Below, piece by piece: positions 24,501-32,886 of a DNA stretch of 64,000 bases (within the stretch, counting starts at the first letter, position 1; every line of letters starts with the position of its first letter). The stretch is from the NCBI RefSeq assembly GCF_002904335.1, contig NZ_PPHF01000118.1, positions 1-64,000 on the forward strand, in the 5' to 3' direction. The position numbers and the translations under genes are program-made. The DNA comes from Amycolatopsis sp. CA-126428. GTDB taxonomy: Bacteria > Actinomycetota > Actinomycetes > Mycobacteriales > Pseudonocardiaceae. Below the pieces are notes generated by a model. It saw only the letters and a list, made by a program, of their open reading frames with translations, was not told the DNA's origin and did not search any database.

Positions 24501-26210
24501 ATGGTTGGAAACATCGGTCTGCCGCCGGGGCGGCGCGCCCGCCGCACCCCGGTCCCGGGGGTGGCCCTGCCCGACTTCGGGCTGCCCCGGCCCGGACGGC
24601 GGCGCCACGTCGTCGCGAGCCGGGTGCTCACCGTGCTGGCCGCGCTGCTCGTGCTGTTCGGGCTCCTCGCCCCGGACGACCTCAGCTCGTTCTCCGCCGC
24701 GGCGCTCGTGCGCGTGCCCGTCGAGGGGCTCGTCATCGGGGCGTTCCTGCTGGTCCTGCCGCCGCGGCCGCGGCGCGTCGCCGCCGTGCTCGCCGGGCTG
24801 GGGCTCGGGCTGCTCACGCTGATGAAGGCCCTCGACACCGGCTTCTACGCCACCCTCGAGAAGCCGTTCGACCCGATCTACGACTGGAGCTTCTTCCACG
24901 CCGGCGTCGAGTTCCTGGCCGGGCAGATCGGGGACGCGGCCACGATCGCCGCGCTGATCGCCGCCGGCCTGCTCGCCGTGGCGGTCATGGTGCTCATGGT
25001 CCTCGCGATGCTGCGGCTGAGCCGCGTCGCCGCCGGACGGCGGACCGGCGCGACCCGGGTGGTGGCCGTCCTCGCCGTGGTCTGGATCGTCGCCTCGGTG
25101 TTCGGTGTCGAGCTCGCGCCGGGACAGCCGGTCGCCGCGCAGAGCGCCGCCGCGCTGGCCTACGGCGATCTGCGCCAGGTCGGCGCCGACCTGCGGGACC
25201 AGCGGCCGTTCGGGGAGGTGGCCGCCGACGACGCGTTCCGGGCCACCCCGGGCGCGCAGCTGCTGAACGGGCTGCGCGGCAAGAACGTCGTGCTGACCTT
25301 CGTGGAGAGCTACGGGCGGGTCGCGCTCGACGACCCGGTCATCGGGGCGAAGATCGGCCCGACGCTCGACGCGGGCACCGCCGAGCTGCGCGCGGCGGGC
25401 ATCGGCGCGAAGAGCGCGTTCCTGTCGTCCTCGACGTTCGGCGGCGGCAGCTGGCTGGCGCACTCGACCGTGCAGTCGGGGATGTGGATCGACAACCAGC
25501 AGCGGTACAACGACCTCCTCGCCAGCGACCGGCTGACCCTCGGCGGGGCGTTCCAGCGGGCGGGCTGGCGGACGGTCTGGGACGTGCCCGCGCACACGAA
25601 GGACTGGCCGGAAGGGCAGAAGTTCTACCACCCGGACGCCTACTACGACGCCCGTTCCATCGGGTACCACGGGCCGGGCTACGCCTACGCCACCATGCCC
25701 GACCAGTTCTCGCTTTCGATGCTGCAGCGCAAGGAGCTCGCGAACGCGGCGAAGCAGCCGGTGATGGCGGAGGTCGACCTCGTCTCCAGCCACGCGCCCT
25801 GGTCGCCGCGGCCCTGGCTGGTCGACTGGAACCAGGTCGGCGACGGCTCGGTCTTCAACCCCCAGCCCGCGGCGGGCGAAGCGCCGGAGTCGGTCTGGAA
25901 GGACCCGGAGAAGATCCGCGAGGCCTACCGCGACGCGACCGACTACTCCCTGAAGACGGTGATCTCGTTCGTCAAGCAGTACGGCGACGAAAACACGGTC
26001 CTGGTGTTCCTCGGTGACCACCAGCCGCCGGTGGTCACCCCGCAGGGCGCGGTCCACGACGTGCCGATCACCATCGTGGCCAAGGACCCGAAGGTCCTCG
26101 ACCGGATCGCCGGCTGGGGCTGGCAGGACGGCCTCCACCCGGGTGCGCAGGCGCCGATCTGGAAGATGGACTCCTTCCGCGACCGCTTCCTCAACGCCTT
26201 CGCCCGCTGA
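24501..26210 (+). CDS. LTA synthase-like membrane sulfatase
   Basis: A member of the alkaline phosphatase/sulfatase superfamily resembling lipoteichoic acid synthases: three to four N-terminal membrane spans (to residue ~200), then an extracellular hydrolase domain. Motifs include VVLTFVESYGR, the SSSTFGGGSWLAHST region expected to hold the Thr nucleophile, and LVFLGDHQPP, a metal-binding segment. Such enzymes transfer phosphoglycerol or similar groups in wall polymer assembly; the actual substrate is unknown. I start at ATG 24501 (GAGG upstream); the frame is also open from a GTG at 24438 without a ribosome site. It is a single gene. Confidence 0.82.
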   Translation: MVGNIGLPPGRRARRTPVPGVALPDFGLPRPGRRRHVVASRVLTVLAALLVLFGLLAPDDLSSFSAAALVRVPVEGLVIGAFLLVLPPRPRRVAAVLAGLGLGLLTLMKALDTGFYATLEKPFDPIYDWSFFHAGVEFLAGQIGDAATIAALIAAGLLAVAVMVLMVLAMLRLSRVAAGRRTGATRVVAVLAVVWIVASVFGVELAPGQPVAAQSAAALAYGDLRQVGADLRDQRPFGEVAADDAFRATPGAQLLNGLRGKNVVLTFVESYGRVALDDPVIGAKIGPTLDAGTAELRAAGIGAKSAFLSSSTFGGGSWLAHSTVQSGMWIDNQQRYNDLLASDRLTLGGAFQRAGWRTVWDVPAHTKDWPEGQKFYHPDAYYDARSIGYHGPGYAYATMPDQFSLSMLQRKELANAAKQPVMAEVDLVSSHAPWSPRPWLVDWNQVGDGSVFNPQPAAGEAPESVWKDPEKIREAYRDATDYSLKTVISFVKQYGDENTVLVFLGDHQPPVVTPQGAVHDVPITIVAKDPKVLDRIAGWGWQDGLHPGAQAPIWKMDSFRDRFLNAFAR

Positions 26211-26875
26211 CCGTCCTCTTCGGACGCTCCCGGTGCGCGCGGGGTGAGGCCGGCCCGGATGGAGCAGTGGGGTGACTTTCCGCTGCGGGAATTCACTGGC
26301 CCGATGAATTGCCGGTAGTTCTCGCGCACTTCTGCCCTCGGGATGTCGGGTTCTCGACGGGTGAGGAATGGTCGTGCGAAGGAAATGCGCGGTTTTCGCG
26401 ATCGCGGTGTTGTCCCTGTTCGGTCTGTCGGCCGGGCCGGGCCGGCGGCCGGTCTTCCGGTGCCCTGCGGAACCACCCGGCCGTCGTTTCCCGATGGCCG
26501 GGCGGCGTCGTGCCCGGATTCCGGCGTCGCTTTCCACCGCTGCGGTGCGCCGGACGGGAGTCTGCCGGGCACGTCCGGTGCCCGGCAGACTCCCGTCTGG
26601 GCTCGTGGCCTCGAAGCCGTGTTCTACTTGGTTCAGACCTTTTTGCAACGCCGCGAAGAAGGGGTGGTGAGACGGCGCGGGCGGGCCTGTCGGCCGGTCC
26701 GCGCCTCGGTCGTGCGCGTCGAAAGCCTTGCGTGACAAGCAGTCTACAAAGTCCATAGTGGAGGGATCGCGCGGAGTTCCGGACAGAAGACCGGACAAAT
26801 CTGGACCCGGCGCGGGTCGCGACCGCACACTCGGCGGACGGTGTGTTTCTTTCCCCCGGCCTTGGAGGAGTTCCC
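26211..26875. other. 665-bp region without a supported gene
   Basis: Holds a perfect 20-bp-arm hairpin (26553-26597). A plus-strand frame from 26368 begins like a signal peptide (MVVRRKCAVFAIAVLSLFGL) but then becomes Arg-rich noise, perhaps a decayed secreted gene. Base composition is more mixed than in neighbouring genes. The last ~100 bp should carry the protease promoter; I could not fix -35/-10 boxes. Confidence 0.5.
26553..26597. repeat. perfect inverted repeat, 20-bp arms
   Basis: GACGGGAGTCTGCCGGGCAC (26553-26572), 5-nt loop GTCCG, and the exact reverse complement at 26578-26597. There is no T run after either arm. It sits 340 bp past the sulfatase stop and 280 bp before the protease start, so it is not an ordinary gene-end terminator. 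Confidence 0.9.
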
Positions 26876-28003
26876 ATGCGTCGAAGAATCGCCCTGGCTC
26901 TCGGCGGCGCCGCCGTCCTCACCGCGTCACTCGCCTCCGCCTCCCTCACCCCCGCGGCCGCCCAGGCCTCGCCCGGCCTGATCGCCGCCATGCAGCGGGA
27001 CTTCGGGCTCACCGCCGCCCAGGCGTCGGCCCGGCTCACCCAGGAAATGACGGCCACCCGGGTGCTGCCCGGTGCGCAACGGGCCGCCGGCGCCGCGTTC
27101 GGCGGTGCCTGGTTCGACCCCGCCCGGGGCAAGCTGGTCGTCGGGGTGACCGACCCGGGCGCGGCCGCCGCCGTCCGGCAGGCCGGGGCCGAACCCGTGG
27201 CCGCCTCGACCAGCGCGGCGAAGCTCGACGCCGCGAAGGCCGCGATCGACGCCTCGGCCAAGGCGGCACCCGCCCCGGCCGCGGTCAGCGGCTGGCGCGC
27301 CGACCCGCGCGCGGGCAGCGTCGTGGTCACCGTGCGACCGGGCGCGCGCGGCGCCGACGTCGACGCCTTCCTGGTCCGGGCGGCCCAGGCCGGCCCGGTC
27401 ACGGTGGCGACCGCGCCGGCCGCCGAGCCCTTCTCGGCCGGCACCGTCGGCGGCGACCCGTACTACATCAACGGCAACACCCGCTGCTCGATCGGCTTCT
27501 CCGTGCAGGGCGGCTTCGTCAGCGCCGGGCACTGCGGTGGCGCGGGCAGCTCGGTCGTCGGCTGGGACGGCTCGTGGATGGGCACCTTCGCCGGCTCCTC
27601 CTTCCCGGGCAACGACTATTCGTTCATCCGCATCGGCGGCGGCTGGTGGACCGCGCCGGTCGTGCTCGGCTGGGGCACGGTGAGCGACGCGCTCGTCCGC
27701 GGGTCCTGGGTCGCGCCGGTCGGCACGTCGGTGTGCCGCTCGGGCTCGACCACGCACTGGCACTGCGGCACGGTGCTGGGCCAGAACGAGACCGTCAACT
27801 ACGCCCAGGGCGCGGTCTACCAGATGACCCGCACCAACGTCTGCGCCGAGCCCGGCGACTCCGGCGGCTCGTTCATCACCGGTGACCAGGCCCAGGGCGT
27901 CACCTCCGGGGGCTGGGGCAACTGCGGTTCCGGTGGCGAGACGTGGTTCCAGCCGGTCAACGAGATCCTGCAGACCTACGGCGTGTCGCTCGTGACGGCG
28001 TAG
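26876..28003 (+). CDS. secreted S1-family (streptogrisin/alpha-lytic type) serine protease
   Basis: A 375-residue preproprotein. It has a signal peptide (MRRRIALALGG ... AAAQA), a pro-region with an alpha-lytic-protease-type prodomain (~30-180), then a mature chymotrypsin-fold protease starting near FSAGTVGGDPYYI. The catalytic triad is His219 (SAGHCG), Asp247 (GNDYSFI) and Ser329 (CAEPGDSGGS). Paired Cys around the His, in VCRSGS/HWHCG and NVCAEPG/GNCGSG give the usual disulfides. GGAGGAG at 26864-26870 fixes the start. Monocistronic; typical of extracellular protein scavenging. Confidence 0.93.
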   Translation: MRRRIALALGGAAVLTASLASASLTPAAAQASPGLIAAMQRDFGLTAAQASARLTQEMTATRVLPGAQRAAGAAFGGAWFDPARGKLVVGVTDPGAAAAVRQAGAEPVAASTSAAKLDAAKAAIDASAKAAPAPAAVSGWRADPRAGSVVVTVRPGARGADVDAFLVRAAQAGPVTVATAPAAEPFSAGTVGGDPYYINGNTRCSIGFSVQGGFVSAGHCGGAGSSVVGWDGSWMGTFAGSSFPGNDYSFIRIGGGWWTAPVVLGWGTVSDALVRGSWVAPVGTSVCRSGSTTHWHCGTVLGQNETVNYAQGAVYQMTRTNVCAEPGDSGGSFITGDQAQGVTSGGWGNCGSGGETWFQPVNEILQTYGVSLVTA

Positions 28004-28104
28004 GAAGTTCCTCCGGCGGCGGCCGATGAATCCGGCGGCCGCCGCCGGTAGGTACCGGTGCGGCCGCGCCACCGGGGCGCGGCGACCAGGCACCGGGAGC
28101 AACC

Positions 28105-28647
28105 ATGAGCGTGATCGTCGTCGAGTTCATCACCCTGGACGGCGTCGTCGAGGACCCGGACGGCTCCGGCGGCACACCCGCCGGCGGCTGGGCGTTCCGG
28201 CACGGGCGGGAGGCGGTGTCCGGGGACAAGTTCCGGCTCGGCGCCCTGCTCGACACCGGCGTCCTCCTGTTCGGCCGGACCACGTGGGAGCTGTTCGCGA
28301 AGCTCTGGCCCGGCCGCACGGGCGAGTTCGCCGACCGGCTCAACGCCGCGGCGAAGCTGGTCGCGTCGCGGACCTTCCACGAGGTGTCTGCGTGGCAGAA
28401 CTCCGCGCTGCTGCAAGGAGAACTCGCCGACGCGGTCGAGCGGGAAGAACGGGACGTGATCGTCATCGGTTCGGTCGAGGTGGCGAAGCAGCTCGCCCGG
28501 CACGGGCTCGTCGACGAGTACCGCCTGCTCGTCTTCCCGAGCGTGGCGGGCGCGGGCCGGCGGCTCTTCGACGACGTCGTGCACTTCGAACTGGTCTCCA
28601 CCACCCAGGTGGGGCCCGCGAACCTGAGCACCTACCGGACGCGCTAG
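28105..28647 (+). CDS. dihydrofolate reductase family protein (RibD C-terminal fold)
   Basis: A 180-residue NADPH-dependent reductase-fold protein. MSVIVVEFITLDGVVEDP at the N-terminus, the FGRTTWELFAKLWP helix, ERDVIVIGSVEVAKQL (cofactor loop) and DEYRLLVFPSVAGAGRRLF are characteristic. Actinomycetes have many paralogues with unknown substrates; folate reduction is not implied. GGGAG precedes the ATG. It converges on the TetR gene with a 4-bp overlap of stops. Confidence 0.87.
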   Translation: MSVIVVEFITLDGVVEDPDGSGGTPAGGWAFRHGREAVSGDKFRLGALLDTGVLLFGRTTWELFAKLWPGRTGEFADRLNAAAKLVASRTFHEVSAWQNSALLQGELADAVEREERDVIVIGSVEVAKQLARHGLVDEYRLLVFPSVAGAGRRLFDDVVHFELVSTTQVGPANLSTYRTR

Positions 28648-29234
28648 GTCCGCAGGAGGCTCCCGAGCCACCCGCCGAGGACCTGCTGGACTTCGGCGCG
28701 CGTCCGCGCCGGGTCGTCGGCCGCGGCGATCATGCGGGCCGCCTCCATGACCGCGCTGAGCACCAGCTGTGCCAGGGCGTGGACGGGCATGTCGACGATT
28801 TGCCCGTCCGCCCTGGCCTGCGTCAGCACGGCGACGAGCAGGCCGAGGCCGTACTCCGCCTCGATCTCGCGCCAGACGTCCCAGCCGAGCACGGCGGGCG
28901 CGTCGGTGAGCGAAATCCGGCGGACCTCCTCGCGCAGGCAGGCGTCGAGGAAAACCCCGAGACCCTGCAGCATGCCGGCGAGCGGGTCCGGGCAGGCGGC
29001 GAACGCCGTCCGCACCTCTTCGGTCAGCTCGCGTTCCAGGTCCTCGACCACGGCGCGGAACAAGCCCTGCTTGTCGGCGTAGTGGTGGTACAGCGCGCCG
29101 CGGGTCACGCCGGCGGCGCGGGTGATCTCGTCGGCCGGCACGGCCTGGTAGCCGCGGGCGGCGAACAGTTCGCGCGCGGCGGCGACCAAGGCGGCCTTCG
29201 TGCCGGCGGAACGGTCCTGCTGGGTACGTCGCAC
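28644..29234 (-). CDS. TetR-family regulator of the upstream hydrolase
   Basis: A 196-residue TetR. HTH: ADEITRAAGVTRGALYHHYA, then DKQGLFRAVVEDLE; the rest is the ligand-binding helical domain. GTG start 4 bp after the alpha/beta hydrolase stop, so the two genes form one transcript. The 10-bp-arm palindrome at 30118-30142, upstream of the hydrolase, is the probable autoregulatory operator. Confidence 0.9.
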   Translation of the reverse strand: MRRTQQDRSAGTKAALVAAARELFAARGYQAVPADEITRAAGVTRGALYHHYADKQGLFRAVVEDLERELTEEVRTAFAACPDPLAGMLQGLGVFLDACLREEVRRISLTDAPAVLGWDVWREIEAEYGLGLLVAVLTQARADGQIVDMPVHALAQLVLSAVMEAARMIAAADDPARTRAEVQQVLGGWLGSLLRT

Positions 29235-29238
29235 CCGC

Positions 29239-30108
29239 CTAATCTGCCATGGCGCCCGCGAACTCGACGACGTGGCGGGCCAGCACCGCGGGCTGGTCCT
29301 CGGACAGGAAGGTGTAGGAGTCCGGCACCTCGACGAGTTTCGCGTCCGGCAGCAGCGCGGCGAGCCGGTGGGCCAGCCGGATCGGGAACAGCTTGTCCTC
29401 CGGTGCCCACGCGAGCAGCACCGGCCGGTCGAACGTCCGCAGGGCTTCGGCGGCGGCCAGCGTGTGCCGCGGGTGCACCTCCCGCAGCAGCTTGCGCAGG
29501 TCGCGCCGCACCCCGGCGGACTTCCGCAGCGGCGAGAGGTAAGCCTGCGCGACCGCGTCCGGCAGTGGCCGCTTGACGACCCGGCCGAAGAGGATCGGCA
29601 GCGGGTACAGCGCGCGGATCCGCAGCAGCTGCCCGAGCACCGCCATCGACCCGGGGATCCGGGCGAGCGGCGGCAGCGCCTTGAAGATCGGCGGGAAGAA
29701 GTATTCGAAGCAGTCGGACGGCGTGAGCACGACCCGCCCGACCCGCTCGGGACGGCGGCTGAGCAGGATCTGCGTCAACGCGCCGCCGGTGTCGTTCGCG
29801 ACGAGCGTGACGTCCCGCAGGTCGAGCGCGTCGAGGAAGTCCGCGATGAGTTCGGCGTTGCCGGTGGGGGAGAGGTCGGCGCCGGGGTGCATCGGGAGCT
29901 CGTGCGAGCCGAGCGGCAGATCCGGCGCCAGGCACCGGAACCCGGCCGCGGCGACGTCGGGAACGACCTTCCGCCACAGCTCGGCGTTCGTCAGCACCCC
30001 GTGCACGAACACCACCGGCGCTCCCGTGCCCCGCTCGCAGTACCGCACCTCGCCGGCGGGCAGCCGGACGCGGTGCTCCTGACCGAGAGACTCACTGCGC
30101 CTCGTCAT
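29239..30108 (-). CDS. alpha/beta hydrolase with Asp nucleophile-type elbow
   Basis: A 289-residue alpha/beta hydrolase (PVVFVHGVLTNAELWR, CLAPDLPLGSHELPM). The nucleophile elbow reads LVANDTGGA, with Asp where Ser is common, as in haloalkane dehalogenases and epoxide hydrolases. At the place where the C-terminal His is normally found the sequence is VPDSYTFLSEDQP with no His, so hydrolytic activity in the standard way is doubtful. Co-transcribed with the TetR gene downstream, which probably senses its substrate or product. Confidence 0.85.
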   Translation of the reverse strand: MTRRSESLGQEHRVRLPAGEVRYCERGTGAPVVFVHGVLTNAELWRKVVPDVAAAGFRCLAPDLPLGSHELPMHPGADLSPTGNAELIADFLDALDLRDVTLVANDTGGALTQILLSRRPERVGRVVLTPSDCFEYFFPPIFKALPPLARIPGSMAVLGQLLRIRALYPLPILFGRVVKRPLPDAVAQAYLSPLRKSAGVRRDLRKLLREVHPRHTLAAAEALRTFDRPVLLAWAPEDKLFPIRLAHRLAALLPDAKLVEVPDSYTFLSEDQPAVLARHVVEFAGAMAD

Positions 30109-30117
30109 GCGGCCAGG

Positions 30118-30142
30118 TTACATACATGGCGTATGTATGTAA
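30118..30142. promoter_or_regulatory. TetR-type operator
   Basis: TTACATACAT (30118-30127), spacer GGCGT, ATGTATGTAA (30133-30142): perfect 10-bp arms, unusually AT-rich for this genome, beginning 10 bp upstream of the hydrolase ATG. Confidence 0.8.
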
Positions 30143-30225
30143 ATGTGACAGCGATTCATGGGAAGCCGGAACACGGCTAGCAGAGAGCTGGTGGTGGGAG
30201 AGCGGCACGATCCGCTGAGTGAAGC

Positions 30226-30351
30226 GGTGGTGCCCCGGGACTTGGCTTCGGGGAAAGGTCGGATCCGGGGGCACCACCGTCCGCGGGACAGCTGACACGG
30301 TGTCCTGCGGTGGACTCACCTTACGAACCGCCCGGGGCCCTGACCAGGGCC
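30226..30351. repeat. hairpin-rich intergenic segment
   Basis: GGTGGTGCCCCGGGA (30226-30240) pairs with TCCGGGGGCACCACC (30264-30278), 14 of 15, loop 23 nt. A second stem GGCCCTG-AC-CAGGGCC lies at 30336-30351, and a short GACAC-G-GTGTC dyad falls between them. The 286-bp gap 30109-30394 has no coding potential I trust. Confidence 0.5.
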
Positions 30352-30394
30352 TCGATGCGGTGTCGAAGGTTTGTCGCCCGGTCGGTCGGCGGGC

Positions 30395-30898
30395 CTACCG
30401 AGAGTGGGTCCCGGTGAACCCCGCTTCGGGCGCGGGCTCGTCCGGGGGCCGGTCGGCGTGGCGGTGGACGATCTTCCACTCGCCGTTCTCGCGCCGGTAC
30501 ACGTGGGTGGCGCGCAGGGTGTACGTCGTCGGCGTGCCGTTGAGCGACACCGTGTTGTGCTCGAAGCCGATGGTGTAGGCGAGGTCGCCGCTCGCGCCGG
30601 CCGCGATGACCTCGAAGCGGTATTCGCGCGAGTCGGAGAACTGGGCCGCGACGCGCTTGAAGGCCGCGCTGACGTCGGCCCAGCCGGTGCGGATCGGCAG
30701 CCAGGCCCCGAACAGGCTCACCGGGTCAGCCTGTGACCACAGGGTGGCGCGCGGTTCCTGTTCACCCTCGTGGATGGCCCGTTCGGCGGCGGTCTGCCGC
30801 GGCAGCACGTCGGCGAGGAACGCGTCGAGCCGGCGCCGGGAGCAGGCGAAAGAGAACCGGCGGCGGATCCTGGACGCGGCCCACGCCCTGTTCGTCAC
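30395..30898 (-). CDS. SnoaL-like/DUF4440 (NTF2-fold) protein, 5' end disrupted
   Basis: An NTF2-fold protein: AERAIHEGEQEPRATLWSQA, ADPVSLFGAW, then strands YTLRATHVYRRENGEWKIVHRHAD. Relatives usually begin with a start codon immediately before a helix like LDAFLADVLPRQ. Here no start lies at that point; the frame runs upstream as Arg-rich sequence to 30898, inside the divergent TetR gene. A GTG at 30808 would cut the first helix. The gene is probably 5' truncated or uses an unusual start. Function unknown. Confidence 0.6.
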   Translation of the reverse strand: MTNRAWAASRIRRRFSFACSRRRLDAFLADVLPRQTAAERAIHEGEQEPRATLWSQADPVSLFGAWLPIRTGWADVSAAFKRVAAQFSDSREYRFEVIAAGASGDLAYTIGFEHNTVSLNGTPTTYTLRATHVYRRENGEWKIVHRHADRPPDEPAPEAGFTGTHSR

Positions 30899-31430
30899 GC
30901 GCGGTTACGGCCGGACGACCATCGCCGACGTCGCCGCGGAGGCCGGGGTCGCCCCGGAGACGGTCTACTCGGCGTTCAAGAACAAGCCCGCGCTGCTGCA
31001 CCGCGCGTGGGACGTGGCCGTGGGCGGGGACGACCAGGACGTGCCGCTGCTGGAGCGCCCCGAACTGCGGGCCGTCTTCGCCGAGCCCGACCTGCGGACC
31101 CGGTTCGCCGCGTTCGCCGTCTTCAACACGGCGGTGATGCGGCGGACCGCGAAGCTGCACCTGGCCGTGCGCGGCGCGGCGGCGAGTGAACCCGCGGCGG
31201 CGGTGATGCTCGAGGAGATCGACCGGCAGCGGCTGGCGGCGATGGCCGAGCACGCCAGGGCCGCCGCGGGCACCGGGCGGCTGGGGGTGTCCGAAGCCGA
31301 ATGCCGGGACGTGCTGTGGTCCACGACGGACGGCACGCTGTGGCACCAGTTCGTCGAGCGGCGTGAGTGGTCCGACGAGCGCTACGCGGCTTGGCTCGGC
31401 CGGCTGTGGGGCGCGGTCCTGGTGGGTTGA
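30774..31430 (+). CDS. TetR-family regulator with ambiguous start
   Basis: HTH is clear: RRRILDAAHALFVTRGYGRT, TIADVAAEAGVAPETVYSAF. A helical ligand domain of ~150 residues follows. The only near in-frame start is ATG 30774, which lies inside the divergent NTF2-fold gene and adds ~24 unlikely residues. Both genes thus seem to have lost their shared upstream region. If expressed, its target is unknown; the VOC gene 69 bp downstream is a possibility. Confidence 0.75.
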   Translation: MARSAAVCRGSTSARNASSRRREQAKENRRRILDAAHALFVTRGYGRTTIADVAAEAGVAPETVYSAFKNKPALLHRAWDVAVGGDDQDVPLLERPELRAVFAEPDLRTRFAAFAVFNTAVMRRTAKLHLAVRGAAASEPAAAVMLEEIDRQRLAAMAEHARAAAGTGRLGVSEAECRDVLWSTTDGTLWHQFVERREWSDERYAAWLGRLWGAVLVG

Positions 31431-31456
31431 CCCGTGCTGAACACGCGCTTAACATT

Positions 31457-31471
31457 AAGTTGAAACTTCAA
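31457..31471. promoter_or_regulatory. overlapping dyads before the VOC gene
   Basis: AAGTT-GA-AACTT (31457-31468) overlaps TTGAA-AC-TTCAA (31460-31471), in an AT-rich stretch starting TTAACATTAAG. A plausible binding site for a MarR- or TetR-type regulator, 28 bp before the VOC ATG. Confidence 0.6.
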
Positions 31472-31498
31472 TCGAACTGCGCGCAGCACGGAGCCCCG

Positions 31499-32017
31499 AT
31501 GTCGATCTTCCGCCTGAACCACGCCGTGCTCTACGTCCGGGACCTGGCCGAAAGCGTGGCGTTCTACCGGGACGTGCTCGGCTTCGGGTACATCGACGGC
31601 GGCGACGCGCACCGGGGTGCGGCGTTCCTGCGGGCACCCGGGTCGGCCAACGACCACGACCTCGGCCTCTTCGAGATCGGCGCGGCCGCGGCGGATTCCG
31701 GGGCCGGGCGGACGTCGGTGGGGCTCTACCACCTCGCCTGGGAGGCCGACACCCTCGGGGACCTCGAGCGGCTCGCCGCCCGGCTCACCGAAGCGGGCGC
31801 GCTGGTCGGCTCGGCCGACCACGGAACCACGAAATCCTTGTACGCCAAGGATCCCAGTGGGCTGGAGTTCGAGGTCGTCTGGATCATCCCCCGCGAGCTG
31901 CTGACCGACGAAGACCGCGCGAAGGGCGCGTCGACCGGGCACCTGGACCTCGCGCGGGAACTGGCGAAGTACGGTCCCGACGCGCGCAGCGGCGTCGGGA
32001 TCTCCCGCACCTCCTAG
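31499..32017 (+). CDS. VOC-family (glyoxalase/extradiol dioxygenase-like) protein
   Basis: A 172-residue metalloenzyme-fold protein. The first betaalphabetabetabeta unit starts LNHAVLYVRDLAESVAFYRD, with His8 as likely first metal ligand. The second has SVGLYHLAWEADTLGDLERL with a His, and LYAKDPSGLEFEVVW with the Glu ligand. The metal set His/His/Glu suits glyoxalase or ring-cleaving dioxygenase chemistry; the substrate is unknown. Its stop overlaps the convergent DoxX gene stop by 4 bp. VOC and DoxX genes often occur together under a MarR-type regulator. Confidence 0.87.
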   Translation: MSIFRLNHAVLYVRDLAESVAFYRDVLGFGYIDGGDAHRGAAFLRAPGSANDHDLGLFEIGAAAADSGAGRTSVGLYHLAWEADTLGDLERLAARLTEAGALVGSADHGTTKSLYAKDPSGLEFEVVWIIPRELLTDEDRAKGASTGHLDLARELAKYGPDARSGVGISRTS

Positions 32018-32457
32018 ACGTTCTGGACCTTCTGGACCGTGGCGCGCTCCGGTGCCGGCTCGGAAGACCGCTGCCGGACCGAAAGGTTGCCGAGCGCGAA
32101 GCGGCCCGCGCCGACGAACGCGATGAGCAGCAGCGACCAGCAGAACAGCACGGCCGCTTCGCCGCCGTTCTGGATCGGGAACAGGCCGGTCGGCAGGTGG
32201 ACGACGAAGTACGCGTAGGCCATCGAGCCGGAGCCGATCACCGCGGCGACCCGGGTGCCGAGCCCGACGCAGACGAGTACGCCGCACACGAGCTGGATGA
32301 CCGCGGCCCACCAGCCGGGCCAGGACCCGACGGCGGCGGCGGACTTCGCGCCGAACAGGCCGAAGAGCGTCTTGAGGCCGTGGCAGGCGAAGAGGAAGCC
32401 GACGATGATGCGGTAGAGCCCGAGGACGTGTTCGCGGGCCGGGTCCAGGCGGTGCAT
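32014..32457 (-). CDS. DoxX-family membrane protein
   Basis: A 147-residue protein with four membrane segments (IIVGFLFACHGLKTLFG, AVIQLVCGVLVCVGLG, MAYAYFVVHLP, AVLFCWSLLLIAFVG), matching DoxX. Family members work in thiosulfate oxidation or redox homeostasis in some organisms; many are unassigned. GGAGG five bases before the ATG at 32457 decides the start. It faces the VOC gene tail to tail. Confidence 0.87.
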   Translation of the reverse strand: MHRLDPAREHVLGLYRIIVGFLFACHGLKTLFGLFGAKSAAAVGSWPGWWAAVIQLVCGVLVCVGLGTRVAAVIGSGSMAYAYFVVHLPTGLFPIQNGGEAAVLFCWSLLLIAFVGAGRFALGNLSVRQRSSEPAPERATVQKVQNV

Positions 32458-32886
32458 GGTGCCTCCGGGGAGCGGGGAGAGAGCAGCGGCGAACCGGCCG
32501 GTGGTGCGGCCGGCCGCGGTCGAATTCCGGTCACCCAGATATACCGGTCGTGGAGAGTTGCCACAAGCGCCAAATGTCGTGTAAGCGCGTTTCAAAAATG
32601 TTAACTCGCTGGTCGTCGCGGTACCGCTGCCTTGTGGCGCAACGGAAAGCCGCCGTACGGGTGATCTTTCCCCAGTGGTCTGGACCGCGGAATAATCCGG
32701 CGCGCTCTTTCGGGATTATTTTCGAGTCTTTCGATGTGGCTGCTTAACAGTCGACTTAACAAAATGGTGGATCCGAATGTCGTATGCCACGCACCCGAAT
32801 GATGTGTTGATTCCCGGGATGCCGAGTCGGACGAACGCGTTCGCGACGAACTTGCTCGTAACGAACATGTTCGTTACGGTGAGGGC
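32458..32886. other. 429-bp intergenic region rich in A/T
   Basis: The least GC-rich part of the window, with stretches such as TTTCAAAAATGTTAACTCG and TTTCGGGATTATTTTCGAG. It should hold divergent promoters for the DoxX gene and the TetR gene and has two strong palindromes at its right end. I see no gene in it. Confidence 0.6.
32832..32878. promoter_or_regulatory. double palindromic TetR operator
   Basis: CGAACGCGTTCG (32832-32843) is a perfect 12-bp palindrome, and the segment 32857-32878, with half-site CGTAACGAACA repeated in inverted form, is a perfect 22-bp palindrome. Both share CGAAC/GTTCG halves. The second ends 8 bp before the ATG of the TetR gene, so it covers the promoter and likely the transcription start. 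Confidence 0.85.

Noticed and set aside
26368..26670. Secreted protein gene starting MVVRRKCAVFAIAVL
   Set aside because: Only the first ~20 residues look protein-like; the rest is Arg/Pro noise through the hairpin. Kept as a possible relic only.
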